A DNA stretch of 6,962 nucleotides from Pseudomonadota bacterium (GTDB taxonomy: Bacteria > Pseudomonadota > Gammaproteobacteria > Burkholderiales > SG8-39), in the NCBI GenBank assembly GCA_021825225.1, contig JAKAIH010000146.1, positions 1 to 6,962 of the forward strand, in the 5' to 3' direction. This document shows, piece by piece, positions 1 through 6,504 of the stretch. Each line of letters opens with the position of its first letter. Position 1 is the first letter of the stretch. Position numbers and translations under genes: made by a program. Below the pieces are notes generated by a model. That model had not been told where the DNA came from, ran no database searches, and saw only the letters and a list, made by a program, of their open reading frames with translations.

Positions 1-1140
1 GTGGCGACGATCATGGGCAACGCGGAACTGGCGCTGCAGGACGTTGGGCCCGGACATGCGGCGCGGGAGAGCCTGGACGAGATCCGCAAGGCGAGCCGCC
101 GGGCAAAAAATCTGGTGCAGCAGATCCTCGCTTTCGGCCGGCGCCAGGTGTTCGAGCGCCAGGTGATATCGCTCGCGCCGGTGGTGCACGAATCGGCGCG
201 CCTGCTGCGCGCCACCTTGCCCGCGGGAGTGAGCCTGAGCGTGCACTGCGCGCCGGACGCGCCGCCGGTTCTCGCCGATCCGACCCAGGTGCAGCAGGTG
301 CTGCTCAATCTGTGCGCGAACGCGTGGCAGGCCATGCAGGGGCAGGAGTGGCCGGCCACGATCGAGCTGGGCCTGGCGCTGCACATCGCCACTGGGGCGC
401 CGTACAAAGGGCCGGAGCGCCGTTCGAAAGGCGGGCGCGTTGCGCTCAAGCCGGGACCGTACGCCTGCCTCACGGTGCGCGACACCGGGCCGGGCATGGA
501 CCAGGCGACGCGCTCGCGCATCTTCGAACCGTTTTTCACCACCAAGCCGGTGGGCAAGGGCACGGGTCTGGGCCTGGCGGTGGTGCACGGCATCGTGCAG
601 GAGCACGCGGCCAGCATCGCCGTGCGCAGCGCCCCGGGCGAGGGCGCCACATTTCGCGTCTATTTCCCGGCATCGCCGGTGCAGGAAATTCCGCTGCCGG
701 GGATTCGGCCGGAAGCTCGCGTGGCGCACAAGGAAAGCGACGCGGCCGCGGTGCCGCAGGGAGAAGGCAGATCGATCCTGTTCATCGACGACGACGAGGC
801 GATCGTGTTCCTGATGAAGCGCCTGCTCGAGCGGCAGGGCTACCGCGTGAGCTGTCACACCGACGCACGCGAGGCGCTCGCGGCCATGCGTGCGCAGCCG
901 CAGGCGTTCGACCTGGCGGTCACCGATTTCAACATGCCGGACACGTCGGGGCTGGAGGTGGCGCGCGCGCTGCGCGCGATCCGCGCCGATCTGCCCGTGG
1001 TCCTGGCCTCGGGTTACATCACCGAAGAGCTGCGCGCCCAGGCGCCGCTTGCCGGAGTGAGCGAACTGATCTACAAGCCCAATACCGTGGATGAGCTGTG
1101 CGCCGTGATCGCACGCCTCGCAAACAATCTATCTGCGTGA
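1..1140 (+). CDS. Hybrid sensor histidine kinase with C-terminal receiver domain (5' partial)
   Basis: C-terminal 379 residues of a two-component hybrid kinase that autophosphorylates on His and passes phosphate to an attached receiver. Seen: the first residues ([11 protein letters not shown]) match the stretch that normally follows the H-box HDFNN in HisKA domains, so the phosphoacceptor His should lie only about 6-8 codons left of the window and the GTG at position 1 is not the real start. The ATPase domain spans about residues 60-225: N-box NLCANA (103-108, Asn107), DTGPG (161-165), IFEPFFTT (174-181) and the glycine-rich GKGTGLGL (185-192). After a linker rich in Pro/Ala/charged residues the receiver spans about 257-378: acidic FIDDDE (261-266), phosphoacceptor Asp309 in TDFNMP, Ser337 in ASGY and Lys359 in YKP. 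All key residues are present. The sensory N-terminus and the input signal cannot be seen. It converges on waaF with 24 bases between stops. Confidence 0.93.
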   Translation: MATIMGNAELALQDVGPGHAARESLDEIRKASRRAKNLVQQILAFGRRQVFERQVISLAPVVHESARLLRATLPAGVSLSVHCAPDAPPVLADPTQVQQVLLNLCANAWQAMQGQEWPATIELGLALHIATGAPYKGPERRSKGGRVALKPGPYACLTVRDTGPGMDQATRSRIFEPFFTTKPVGKGTGLGLAVVHGIVQEHAASIAVRSAPGEGATFRVYFPASPVQEIPLPGIRPEARVAHKESDAAAVPQGEGRSILFIDDDEAIVFLMKRLLERQGYRVSCHTDAREALAAMRAQPQAFDLAVTDFNMPDTSGLEVARALRAIRADLPVVLASGYITEELRAQAPLAGVSELIYKPNTVDELCAVIARLANNLSA

Positions 1141-1167
1141 TCCGCTACGCAGCGGTCCCGGCGATCA
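1138..1167. terminator. Inverted repeat spanning the two convergent stop codons (possible weak bidirectional terminator)
   Basis: The 24-base gap between the kinase and waaF stops contains a perfect 5-bp hairpin, CCGCT (1142-1146) and AGCGG (1151-1155), with a 4-base loop. Outside it, TGATC (1138-1142) and GATCA (1163-1167) are also mutually complementary and include both stop codons; base 1142 belongs to both, so the two pairings compete by one base. There is no T-run on either strand, so this is not a classical intrinsic terminator. The role is inferred only from position. Confidence 0.25.
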
Positions 1168-2208
1168 GGTCGCGGCGGGCCGGGGTTCGAGCAGGGCGTC
1201 GATCTCGGCCAGCACCTGCGCCGGCAGCAGCTCGTTCATGCACTTGAAATGTCCCAGCGGACAGCTGCGCGCGAAACAGGGGCTGCACGCGATGTCGATC
1301 TTGACGATGCGCGCCGATCCGGGCTGCGACGCGAGCGACAGCGGCGGGGTGTGCGCGGGGCTGGATGAACCGTACAGCGCGATCAGCGGCTTGCCCAGCG
1401 CGGCGGCGACATGCATCAGCCCCGAGTCGTTGCTCACCACCAGCCTGGCGCAGGATATGAGGTCGATCGCGGCGGCGAGCTCGGTCCGGCCGCACAGGTT
1501 GTCGCACAAGCCTGCGGACTGCGCGCGGATTTCCTCGCCCAGCTGCGCGTCCTTGGCCGAGCCGATAAGCCAGACGGCGTAGTTGCGCGCGGCCAGTTCG
1601 CGCGCGAGCGCGGCAAAATGCTGCACCGGCCAGCGCTTTGCCGGCCCGTACTCGGCCCCGGGGCAGAACACGGCGACCGGGCGCGAGCGGTCCAGATTGA
1701 GCCTTGCGGTGGTGCGCGCGGTGTTGACCGGATCCGTCTGCAAGTGCACCCGGGGCAGCGGACGCGGCAGCTCCGCTCCCGGTTTTTCCGCGAGCTGGGC
1801 GTAGCGCTCGGCCATCAGCGGCAGCTTCGCCTTGTCGAGCTTGTGCATCAGATTCAGCAGGCCATAGCGGAATTCGCCGGCGTAGCCCGTGCGCAGCGGA
1901 ATGTCGGCGAAAAACGGTATCAGCGCCGACTTGAAGCTGTTCGGCAGGATGATGGCCTGGTCGTAGCGCCGCTGCGCCAGTTCGCGTCCGAGTTTCCAGC
2001 GCGCGCGCAGCTTCAGCTCGCCGTGCGCGAACGGCGCAGCGATCACTTCGTCGATCTCGGGCATGCGCACGAGCAGCGGGCCGCACCAGGGCGGCGCCAG
2101 CGCGTCTATGCGGACGCGGCCGAGTCTTTCATGCAGGCGGCGCAGCAGCGGCTGCGCCAGCAGGGTGTCGCCGATCCAGGACGGGGCGACGATCAGAATG
2201 CGCGGCAT
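1165..2208 (-). CDS. waaF: ADP-heptose:LPS heptosyltransferase II
   Basis: Glycosyltransferase family 9 enzyme that adds the second L-glycero-D-manno-heptose to the inner core of lipopolysaccharide, at the cytoplasmic face of the inner membrane. From the ATG at 2208 the protein has 347 residues, close to E. coli WaaF. Seen: N-terminal PRILIVAPSWIGD (residues 2-14), the WaaF-type motif PGAEYGPAKRWP (183-194), the family-9 donor-site motif NDSGLMH (260-266), and a late four-cysteine cluster (308, 311, 316, 323) in a CSPC..RSCPLGH context typical of WaaF-like sequences. An upstream GTG at 2271 would add 21 low-complexity residues; the ATG at 2208 is preferred because homologues begin MxxILIVxPSWIGD, although no good Shine-Dalgarno precedes it. 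It lies 83 bases downstream of the zinc-finger gene on the same strand and is probably cotranscribed with it and ilvE. Confidence 0.93.
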   Translation of the reverse strand: MPRILIVAPSWIGDTLLAQPLLRRLHERLGRVRIDALAPPWCGPLLVRMPEIDEVIAAPFAHGELKLRARWKLGRELAQRRYDQAIILPNSFKSALIPFFADIPLRTGYAGEFRYGLLNLMHKLDKAKLPLMAERYAQLAEKPGAELPRPLPRVHLQTDPVNTARTTARLNLDRSRPVAVFCPGAEYGPAKRWPVQHFAALARELAARNYAVWLIGSAKDAQLGEEIRAQSAGLCDNLCGRTELAAAIDLISCARLVVSNDSGLMHVAAALGKPLIALYGSSSPAHTPPLSLASQPGSARIVKIDIACSPCFARSCPLGHFKCMNELLPAQVLAEIDALLEPRPAAT

Positions 2209-2236
2209 CGGTTGAGTCGCGAGGAGCGAAGAGGGC

Positions 2237-2264
2237 GCGGAGAGAGGCGCCTTGTTCTCCCCGC
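2237..2264 (-). other. Hairpin in the leader between the zinc-finger gene and waaF
   Basis: In the 83-base spacer, minus-strand RNA can form a 9-bp stem (arms 2264-2256 and 2245-2237; one G.U pair) with a 10-base loop. It ends 28 bases before the waaF ATG. No T-run follows, so it is not a standard terminator; it could be an RNA-processing or stability element, or chance in GC-rich sequence. Confidence 0.3.
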
Positions 2265-2291
2265 TCCTCACGGCTCATTCCCGGCGCGCCT

Positions 2292-2492
2292 TTAGTGCCC
2301 TTTGGGCGGGGCACCCTTGTACACGTAGCGCGTGCCGCAGTAGGGGCAGAGCAGTTCGCCCGACCTGGCTACGTCGAGGAACACGCGCGGATGCAGGTTC
2401 CATACGGGCGTGGAGGGCATGGGGCATTCCAGCGGCAGGTCCTTTTCGGTGACCTCGACTGTGCGCGGCAGTTGCTGCGTGGCGGCGGACAT
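2292..2492 (-). CDS. Small zinc-finger protein, zf-CHCC family
   Basis: A 66-residue protein with the spaced ligands Cys23, His34, Cys49 and Cys52 (the last two as CPYC), the pattern of the zf-CHCC family, which is related to the C-terminal zinc domain of the mitochondrial complex I subunit NDUFS6. The molecular role of the free-standing bacterial members is not established; a structural zinc site is inferred. The ATG at 2492 overlaps the ilvE stop by one base (TGATG), and a good Shine-Dalgarno (AAGGGGA, about 7 bases before the ATG) lies inside the end of ilvE, so translation is probably coupled to ilvE. A full-length zf-CHCC gene between ilvE and waaF is, as I recall, a common betaproteobacterial arrangement. 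Nothing appears broken. Confidence 0.85.
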   Translation of the reverse strand: MSAATQQLPRTVEVTEKDLPLECPMPSTPVWNLHPRVFLDVARSGELLCPYCGTRYVYKGAPPKGH

Positions 2493-3508
2493 CAGCGTTT
2501 CCCCTTGTTTGCGGACTTGGCAGCGGCAGGTTTGGCTTTGCCCGCGGCGGACTTGGCTTTGCCTGCGGCGGACTTGGACTTGCCTGCGGCAACGGCTGCG
2601 AGCCAGCCGGCGTGACGCTGGTCCTGGCCGTTGACCACCCGGAAGAATGCGTTTTGCAGCTTCTTCGTAACCGGACCGCGGCGGCCGGCGCCGATCTTGC
2701 GTCCGTCGACTTCGCGTATCGGTGTGACTTCGGCTGCGGTTCCGGTGAAGAAGGCTTCATCGGCGATGTACAAGTCGTCGCGGGTGATGCGCCGCGGCGT
2801 GACCGTGTAGCCCAGCTCGGTGGCGAGCGCGATCACGCTGTCGCGGGTGATGCCCATCAGCGCCGAGGTCAGCTCCGGTTCGTAGATGCAGCCGTTCTTG
2901 ACCAGGAACAGGTTCTCGCCCGCGCCCTCGGCGACGAAGCCGTCGACATCGAGCAGCAGGCCCTCGTCGTAACCGTTGTCGAGCGCTTCCTGGCTGGCGA
3001 GGATGGAGTTGGCGTAGGTGCCAGAATACTTGGCGCGGCACATCGACACGTTCACATGGTGGCGCGCGAACGACGAGGTCTTGACGCGGATGCCCTTTTC
3101 CAGCGCTTCCGCGCCGAGGTAAGCGCCCCAGGGCCAGGCGGCGATGGCGACATGCACCGTCGCGCCTTTCGGGGAGACACCCATTTTCTCCGAGCCGTAG
3201 AAGGCGATCGGGCGCAGGTAACATTCCTTGAGCTTGTTCGCGCGCACCACTTCCTTGTGCGCTTCGATGATGGTTTCCCTGCTGTAGGGAATTTTCATCA
3301 TGTAAATGTGCGCCGAGTTGTACAGGCGGTCGATATGCTCCGGCAGGCGGAATACGGCCGTGCCGCCGACGGTGTTGTAGGCGCGGATGCCTTCGAACAC
3401 CGCCAGGCCATAGTGCAGCGAGTGGGTGAGCACGTGGGTGGTAGCCGAGCGCCAGGGCACCAGCTTGCCGTCGTACCAGATATAACCGTTGCGGTCGGCC
3501 ATCGACAT
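2492..3508 (-). CDS. ilvE: Branched-chain amino acid aminotransferase with Lys/Ala-rich C-terminal tail
   Basis: PLP-dependent class IV aminotransferase that catalyses the last step of Leu, Ile and Val synthesis (and the first of breakdown) with glutamate as amino donor, in the cytosol. From ATG 3508 it has 338 residues. Seen: N-terminal [11 protein letters not shown] (10-20), [11 protein letters not shown] (32-42), PLP lysine Lys160 in [21 protein letters not shown] (194-201), and [12 protein letters not shown] (253-264). The ATG at 3508 is chosen over 3538 and 3502 because AAGGAG sits 9 bases upstream and the protein then begins as homologues do. The catalytic core ends around residue 306 (E. 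coli IlvE has 309); about 32 more residues follow, almost all Ala, Lys, Gly, Ser and Pro, encoded partly by a 21-bp tandem repeat. The tail resembles disordered basic tails, and its function is unknown. First gene of the block with the zf-CHCC gene and waaF. Confidence 0.95.
   Translation of the reverse strand: MSMADRNGYIWYDGKLVPWRSATTHVLTHSLHYGLAVFEGIRAYNTVGGTAVFRLPEHIDRLYNSAHIYMMKIPYSRETIIEAHKEVVRANKLKECYLRPIAFYGSEKMGVSPKGATVHVAIAAWPWGAYLGAEALEKGIRVKTSSFARHHVNVSMCRAKYSGTYANSILASQEALDNGYDEGLLLDVDGFVAEGAGENLFLVKNGCIYEPELTSALMGITRDSVIALATELGYTVTPRRITRDDLYIADEAFFTGTAAEVTPIREVDGRKIGAGRRGPVTKKLQNAFFRVVNGQDQRHAGWLAAVAAGKSKSAAGKAKSAAGKAKPAAAKSANKGKR
2528..2590 (-). repeat. Three 21-bp tandem repeats inside the 3' end of ilvE
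   Basis: Units are 2528-2548, 2549-2569 and 2570-2590. On the plus strand each reads close to GGACTTGGCTTTGCCTGCGG plus C, with one to three changes. They encode consecutive heptapeptides [14 protein letters not shown] and AAGKAKP in IlvE. A degenerate partial copy continues at about 2513-2527. The in-frame period (7 codons) points to expansion by slippage. Confidence 0.85.
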
Positions 3509-3517
3509 TATCGCGAA

Positions 3518-3523
3518 CTCCTT
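3518..3523 (-). promoter_or_regulatory. Ribosome binding site that sets the ilvE start
   Basis: The minus strand reads AAGGAG here, 9 bases before the ATG at 3508. The alternative ATG at 3502 would be 15 bases away, and a start at 3538 lies upstream of the site. Confidence 0.7.
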
Positions 3524-3549
3524 CAAAGCAATGCGCAAAGTGTTATTTT
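3522..3549 (+). promoter_or_regulatory. Candidate promoter for the zinc-ribbon membrane protein gene
   Basis: Extended -10: TG at 3541-3542, one base, then TATTTT at 3544-3549, with TTCAAA (3522-3527) 16 bp upstream as a 4-of-6 -35. It overlaps the ilvE promoter candidate on the opposite strand, so the two would interfere with each other. The gene's ATG at 3601 has GGGGAG (3586-3591) nine bases before it. Confidence 0.3.
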
Positions 3550-3573
3550 AGCGGAAAGCGGCTGGCTTGAGCA
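3545..3573 (-). promoter_or_regulatory. Candidate ilvE promoter
   Basis: TAAAAT (3550-3545, minus strand) matches the -10 consensus at 5 of 6 positions and is the only AT-rich patch in the 92-base divergent gap. The -35 at 17-bp spacing (TGCTCA, 3573-3568) is poor. A start near 3538 would leave a leader of about 30 bases before the ATG at 3508. Confidence 0.35.
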
Positions 3574-3600
3574 GCGCATCGCGGTGGGGAGCGGGCGCGG

Positions 3601-4374
3601 ATGTTCCAGAAATGCCCGAAATGCAACTACGAGCGCAAGCCCGGCGAGACTGAAATGCCGGAGCGCTGTCCGGCCTGCGGCCTGATTTTCGCGAAGTGCC
3701 TTGGTGCGCAGCAGCGCAAGCCTGCGCCTGCGCCGGCGGCCAAGCCCGCAGCGGAACGCACCGTGTTGCTCGACCGGCTGCTGTATGTGCCGGCGCGCGT
3801 GGACAGCATCGGCTTTTACGGCCGCTGCATCGCCTACGCGTTCTTCTTCATCTGGGGTTGGCGCCTGTATGCCATGGACGTAGGCGACGCCGACATCATG
3901 AGTTCGTTCATGCACCTGATCGTGCTGCCGATCCACGAGGCGGGGCACCTGCTGTTCATTCCCTTCGGCCGCTTCATGTCCATACTCGGCGGTAGCCTCG
4001 CGCAGGTGCTGCTGCCGCTCGTGCTGATGGCCTCGTTCGTGTTCGGTTTCGGCGGCAGCCGGCGCGACAACTTCGCCGCCTCGCTCATGCTGTGGTGGGC
4101 TGCGGTTTCCATCATTGATGTCGCGCCCTATATCTGGGACGCCTTCGATCCGAAGATGATGCTGCTCGGCGGAAAAACCGGCGCCGAATCCGACGGTCAC
4201 GACTGGCAGAATATCCTCGGTGACCTCGGGCTGATCAGGAAGGCGCATCTGATTGCGAGGATCGCGCACACGCTGGGCTTGTTCGTGATGCTCGTTGCCT
4301 ACGCATGGGGCGCGGCGCAGCTTTACTTGGAGCACCGTCGTCGCGGCAGCGGCGCCATTGGGGAGGATGGCTAG
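3601..4374 (+). CDS. Membrane protein with N-terminal zinc ribbon and HEXXH motif (putative M50-like metallopeptidase)
   Basis: 257 residues; I do not recognise a named family. Seen: an N-terminal zinc ribbon with CPKC (Cys5, Cys8) and CPAC (Cys23, Cys26) plus Cys33, then an Ala/Pro-rich linker (about 36-55), then about five hydrophobic segments (roughly 73-92, 102-122, 127-150, 157-180 and 218-243). The second carries HEAGH (His112, Glu113, His116), the zinc-binding and catalytic signature of gluzincin-type proteases. Its place inside a membrane segment, followed by GG.LAQVLLPL, recalls intramembrane M50/site-2-protease-like enzymes. A possible third ligand is Asp173 in IIDVAP, or His200-Asp201 in DGHDW; this is a guess. 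Classical NPDG is not visible. Inferred role: membrane-embedded zinc protease or a degenerate relative; the substrate is unknown. Start supported by GGGGAG at 9-base spacing. It stands alone, divergent from ilvE and convergent with the iron cassette. Confidence 0.8.
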   Translation: MFQKCPKCNYERKPGETEMPERCPACGLIFAKCLGAQQRKPAPAPAAKPAAERTVLLDRLLYVPARVDSIGFYGRCIAYAFFFIWGWRLYAMDVGDADIMSSFMHLIVLPIHEAGHLLFIPFGRFMSILGGSLAQVLLPLVLMASFVFGFGGSRRDNFAASLMLWWAAVSIIDVAPYIWDAFDPKMMLLGGKTGAESDGHDWQNILGDLGLIRKAHLIARIAHTLGLFVMLVAYAWGAAQLYLEHRRRGSGAIGEDG

Positions 4375-4575
4375 GAAGGGCTACTCGCGAAAGCAATCGT
4401 CGGATTGTGGAACTGCCGCTCAACGCCTGCTGTCGACCCGGAGCCGTCACTCGTGTCGGAATCGATCGACCGGCCGCTCTATGGGGTGGAGGAGACGGTC
4501 GCCAAAATCAATCGATCGTCGGGCTGAGCGTCTGTCCACGCTTTGCTTATCTCGTCAGTCAGGTCGATGGGGCGT
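4375..4575. other. Convergent intergenic gap without a gene
   Basis: About 200 bases between two convergent genes. The only structures seen are a small hairpin (CAATC 4394-4398 / GATTG 4403-4407, 4-base loop) just past the stop of the membrane protein gene, and two copies of AATCGATCG at 4460-4468 and 4510-4518, exactly 50 bp apart. No intrinsic terminator with a T-run is visible for either gene. Confidence 0.5.
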
Positions 4576-5310
4576 TCAAAACTCGTATTCGACCTGCAAC
4601 CTGAGGGTATGGTCGGGGGCGGCCTTGGAGGTGCCTAACAGCCAAGCGGCGTTGTACTTGATCGCCTGCCGCCCCCCGAGGGGAAGTTTGCCGAACACCG
4701 CAGGTCCGGCGCGATGGCTTCGTTCGTCCTTGTCCGCCCAACTGGTCCACTTACCCATCTCGCCGAAACCCTGGAGACCGAACTCGAATTGGGGCAGCCA
4801 GCGGTACTTTGCTTGCCATTGATAGAGGAATTGTATTTCGCTGGGCTCCTCGACCCGGTAGTGGCGTTTGAAGAGGGCGTTGGCATTGAGCTGGACCTTG
4901 CCGAACTCGGTTTGGAAGAGTGGACCCCATTTTATTTCCCAGCCCTCGGCGCGATCGGTGGGGCGTTCTATTTCCAAAAGGAAACCTACGTCCACGGGAT
5001 ACTTACCTGTTTCGGTGAGTTGGAACTTGTTTTCCCACTCGATGGCGTCGTACTTGACGCTCTCGTTGCTTTCGCGCTTGTACTTTAGGTAGATTTCGGT
5101 GAACCACCACTCCTTGGCGCCGTAGCCGAAGCCAATGCTTGCAGCAGAGCTGCGGGGATCATCACCTTTGCGGGCGGTGCCGGCCTTAAAATCGATTTCC
5201 TTCTCGCCGTATTCGACAGTAGGTGTGTAGACGTAATCGGACGGCCCGGCGTAGGCGAGCAATGGACTCAGCAGAGCCCCCGCGATCAGAATCGGCGCGT
5301 AGAATTTCAT
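4576..5310 (-). CDS. Small outer-membrane beta-barrel protein of the iron cassette
   Basis: 244-residue precursor. Seen: a signal peptide MKFYAPILIAGALLSPLLAYA with likely cleavage after residue 21 (AYA|GPSDY); a mature part dominated by alternating polar/aromatic strands (for example VDVGFLLEIE, WEIKWGPLFQTEFG, FEFGLQGFGEMG, LRLQVEYEF) separated by charged turns; no internal hydrophobic helix; and a C-terminal Phe preceded by alternating hydrophobics, the usual outer-membrane barrel sorting signal. I do not recognise a named family. The length suggests a small barrel. The ATG at 5310 is chosen over one at 5364 because AAAGGAAG lies just upstream and the signal peptide then starts correctly. 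It follows the FTR1 gene by 11 bases, with its ribosome site overlapping the FTR1 stop, so it belongs to that operon. Inferred: outer-membrane passage or capture of iron (or another metal) for FTR1. Base composition is lower in GC than in waaF. Confidence 0.8.
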   Translation of the reverse strand: MKFYAPILIAGALLSPLLAYAGPSDYVYTPTVEYGEKEIDFKAGTARKGDDPRSSAASIGFGYGAKEWWFTEIYLKYKRESNESVKYDAIEWENKFQLTETGKYPVDVGFLLEIERPTDRAEGWEIKWGPLFQTEFGKVQLNANALFKRHYRVEEPSEIQFLYQWQAKYRWLPQFEFGLQGFGEMGKWTSWADKDERSHRAGPAVFGKLPLGGRQAIKYNAAWLLGTSKAAPDHTLRLQVEYEF

Positions 5311-5321
5311 GGAACTTCCTT

Positions 5322-6146
5322 TCAGGTGGTAAAGGGAGACGATGGCCGGACGCGGAAAAGCCACATGCCGGCGAGAATGAGGGTCAGTGTTGCCGTATAG
5401 AACACGGCTTGAATGCCTGAGGGCATCGCTTCATAACCGACGAGCGCGTGCAGGAAACGGCCGACCATGGAGGTATTGTCGAGAAGCCAGGAGGTGTTCC
5501 AGAGAGGATTTCCAAGGCTTGGCAGAACATCGGCTTGGACCAGAAAGCGAGCCGCCTGGCTGGCCATGGCTGCGGCCAGCAGTAGAATGAGGCCGCTGGT
5601 GAGGGCGAAGAATAGGCGGACTGGAACGCGCAGGATGCCCGCATAGAGCCCGTAACCGGCAATGACGCCGACGAAGAGGCCGGTGGCGCCACCGCTAAGT
5701 ACAGTGGTGGGGGATTCCGCGCCGCCCGCGAGGAGTCCGTAGAGGAAGAGCGCAGTTTCCGAGCCCTCTCGGAGAACCGACAATGCAATCACCACACCCA
5801 GCGCCGACATTGCGCGGCTGCCTGTGACGACCTCTTGGCCCAATTGTTTGGCGCTCATGGCGAGTTGCACGCCGTGACGTGCCATCCAGATGTTGTGACC
5901 GGCCAGCATCGCTGCGGCGAGACCTAGAACGCTGGCGTTGAACAGTTCCTGACCGGCGCCTTCCGCCAGTTGGGCGATCTGCCCTGTGAGGGAAGCGACG
6001 ATCAGCGAACCAACAACACCAGCGCCGATGCCGGCGAGCAACCAGGCGTTGCGAAATGGGAGACCACGCGTAGCTGCGGCGATAACGCCGATAATTAGTG
6101 CGGCTTCGAGGGTTTCGCGGAAAACGATGATGGCTGAACCGAGCAT
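5322..6146 (-). CDS. FTR1-family high-affinity iron permease
   Basis: 274-residue inner-membrane permease of the FTR1/EfeU (OFeT) family, which moves iron into the cytoplasm, usually with an oxidation-linked or periplasmic partner. Seen: two REXXE iron-binding motifs within membrane segments, RETLE (10-14) and REGSE (126-130), as expected for the family, and about seven hydrophobic segments (roughly 2-24, 36-58, 68-86, 114-140, 150-171, 174-200 and 244-265). Length fits a bacterial FTR1 without the large periplasmic N-terminal domain seen in some homologues. The ATG at 6146 is six bases after the cupredoxin stop; GGAG overlapping that stop gives a 9-base spacing. Its partners are a cupredoxin upstream and a beta-barrel downstream. 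There is no EfeB-type peroxidase, P19 protein or ferredoxin gene in the window, so this differs from efeUOB and from the Bordetella ftrABCD set. Likely Fur-repressed from the promoter at about 6490-6519. Confidence 0.93.
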   Translation of the reverse strand: MLGSAIIVFRETLEAALIIGVIAAATRGLPFRNAWLLAGIGAGVVGSLIVASLTGQIAQLAEGAGQELFNASVLGLAAAMLAGHNIWMARHGVQLAMSAKQLGQEVVTGSRAMSALGVVIALSVLREGSETALFLYGLLAGGAESPTTVLSGGATGLFVGVIAGYGLYAGILRVPVRLFFALTSGLILLLAAAMASQAARFLVQADVLPSLGNPLWNTSWLLDNTSMVGRFLHALVGYEAMPSGIQAVFYTATLTLILAGMWLFRVRPSSPFTT

Positions 6147-6152
6147 GTGGGC

Positions 6153-6470
6153 TTACTCCGCGATGATGGCGCCACGGGCCGTTTTTTCATGGAACTCGCC
6201 GACGAAGGGGTAGCGGCCGGGAGCGAGAGGGCCGATGAAGATGATTACTTTGCCGCCAGGGGCGATCATCTTCTCCCGATTGAGTTCGTGGCTTTCAAAT
6301 TCTTCCGGGGTGGCGTCCTGGTTGTGGACGATCAATTTGATTTTTTGGCCGGCCGGAATGCGAATTTCCGCCGGCTCGAAGCGGTGGTCGCGGATGACCA
6401 GCGCAAACTCGGGGTTGGCAGCCCAGACGGAAAGAGAAAGTGCGCAAAGCAAGTAAATTAGGTTTTTCAT
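6153..6470 (-). CDS. Periplasmic cupredoxin-domain protein of the iron cassette
   Basis: 105-residue precursor. Seen: a signal peptide (1-17, likely cut in SVWA|ANPE) and a single cupredoxin-like domain with the EfeO/FTR1-associated signature: F.P.EI.IPAGQKI.L.V.N.D (31-52), TPEEFES (54-60), IGPL.PG.Y.F.GEFH (79-94). The mature chain has no Cys, so it lacks a normal type 1 blue-copper ligand set; Glu57, Glu59, His61, Met68, Glu92 and His94 are possible metal ligands. Known: related domains form the N-terminal part of EfeO and accompany FTR1 permeases, where they bind copper and/or iron. Inferred: periplasmic metal binding, handing iron to the permease or helping oxidise it. The ATG at 6470 is chosen because AGGAG sits five bases upstream and the signal peptide begins there; a longer frame from 6506 would run through the promoter. 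First gene of the operon. Confidence 0.88.
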   Translation of the reverse strand: MKNLIYLLCALSLSVWAANPEFALVIRDHRFEPAEIRIPAGQKIKLIVHNQDATPEEFESHELNREKMIAPGGKVIIFIGPLAPGRYPFVGEFHEKTARGAIIAE

Positions 6471-6485
6471 GGCAGCTCCTGTTCC

Positions 6486-6504
6486 ACAAATGATAACCAT
6501 TCGC
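6486..6504 (-). promoter_or_regulatory. Fur-box-like operator overlapping the -10 of the iron cassette
   Basis: The plus strand has AATGATAACCATT at 6489-6501, matching the central 13 bases of the 19-bp E. coli Fur consensus at 12 positions; the outer three bases on each side match poorly (1 of 6). The palindrome covers the -10 box, the usual position for iron-dependent repression by Fur. It is followed by an FTR1 iron-uptake operon, which supports the call. Confidence 0.68.

Noticed and set aside
1..3. GTG at position 1 as start of the kinase gene
   Set aside because: The reading starts inside the HisKA domain, just after where the phosphoacceptor His should be, so the gene is cut by the window edge.
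2612..3685. Long plus-strand open frame (357 codons) opposite ilvE
   Set aside because: It is the antisense shadow of a clearly recognisable IlvE; the translation shows no family motifs. The same holds for 1411-2295 opposite waaF and 3523-4335 (-) opposite the HEAGH membrane protein.
4460..4518. Two AATCGATCG copies 50 bp apart as CRISPR-like or insertion-site repeats
   Set aside because: There are only two short copies containing the self-complementary CGATCG, without further units, transposase or target duplication. CRISPR, tRNA, rRNA and insertion sequences were looked for throughout and not seen.
4714..5088. Plus-strand 124-codon frame opposite the beta-barrel gene, hydrophobic and protein-like in parts
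   Set aside because: The barrel gene has a signal peptide, ribosome site, operon position and C-terminal Phe. The antisense frame has no ribosome site, and its hydrophobic pattern mirrors the alternating barrel codons.
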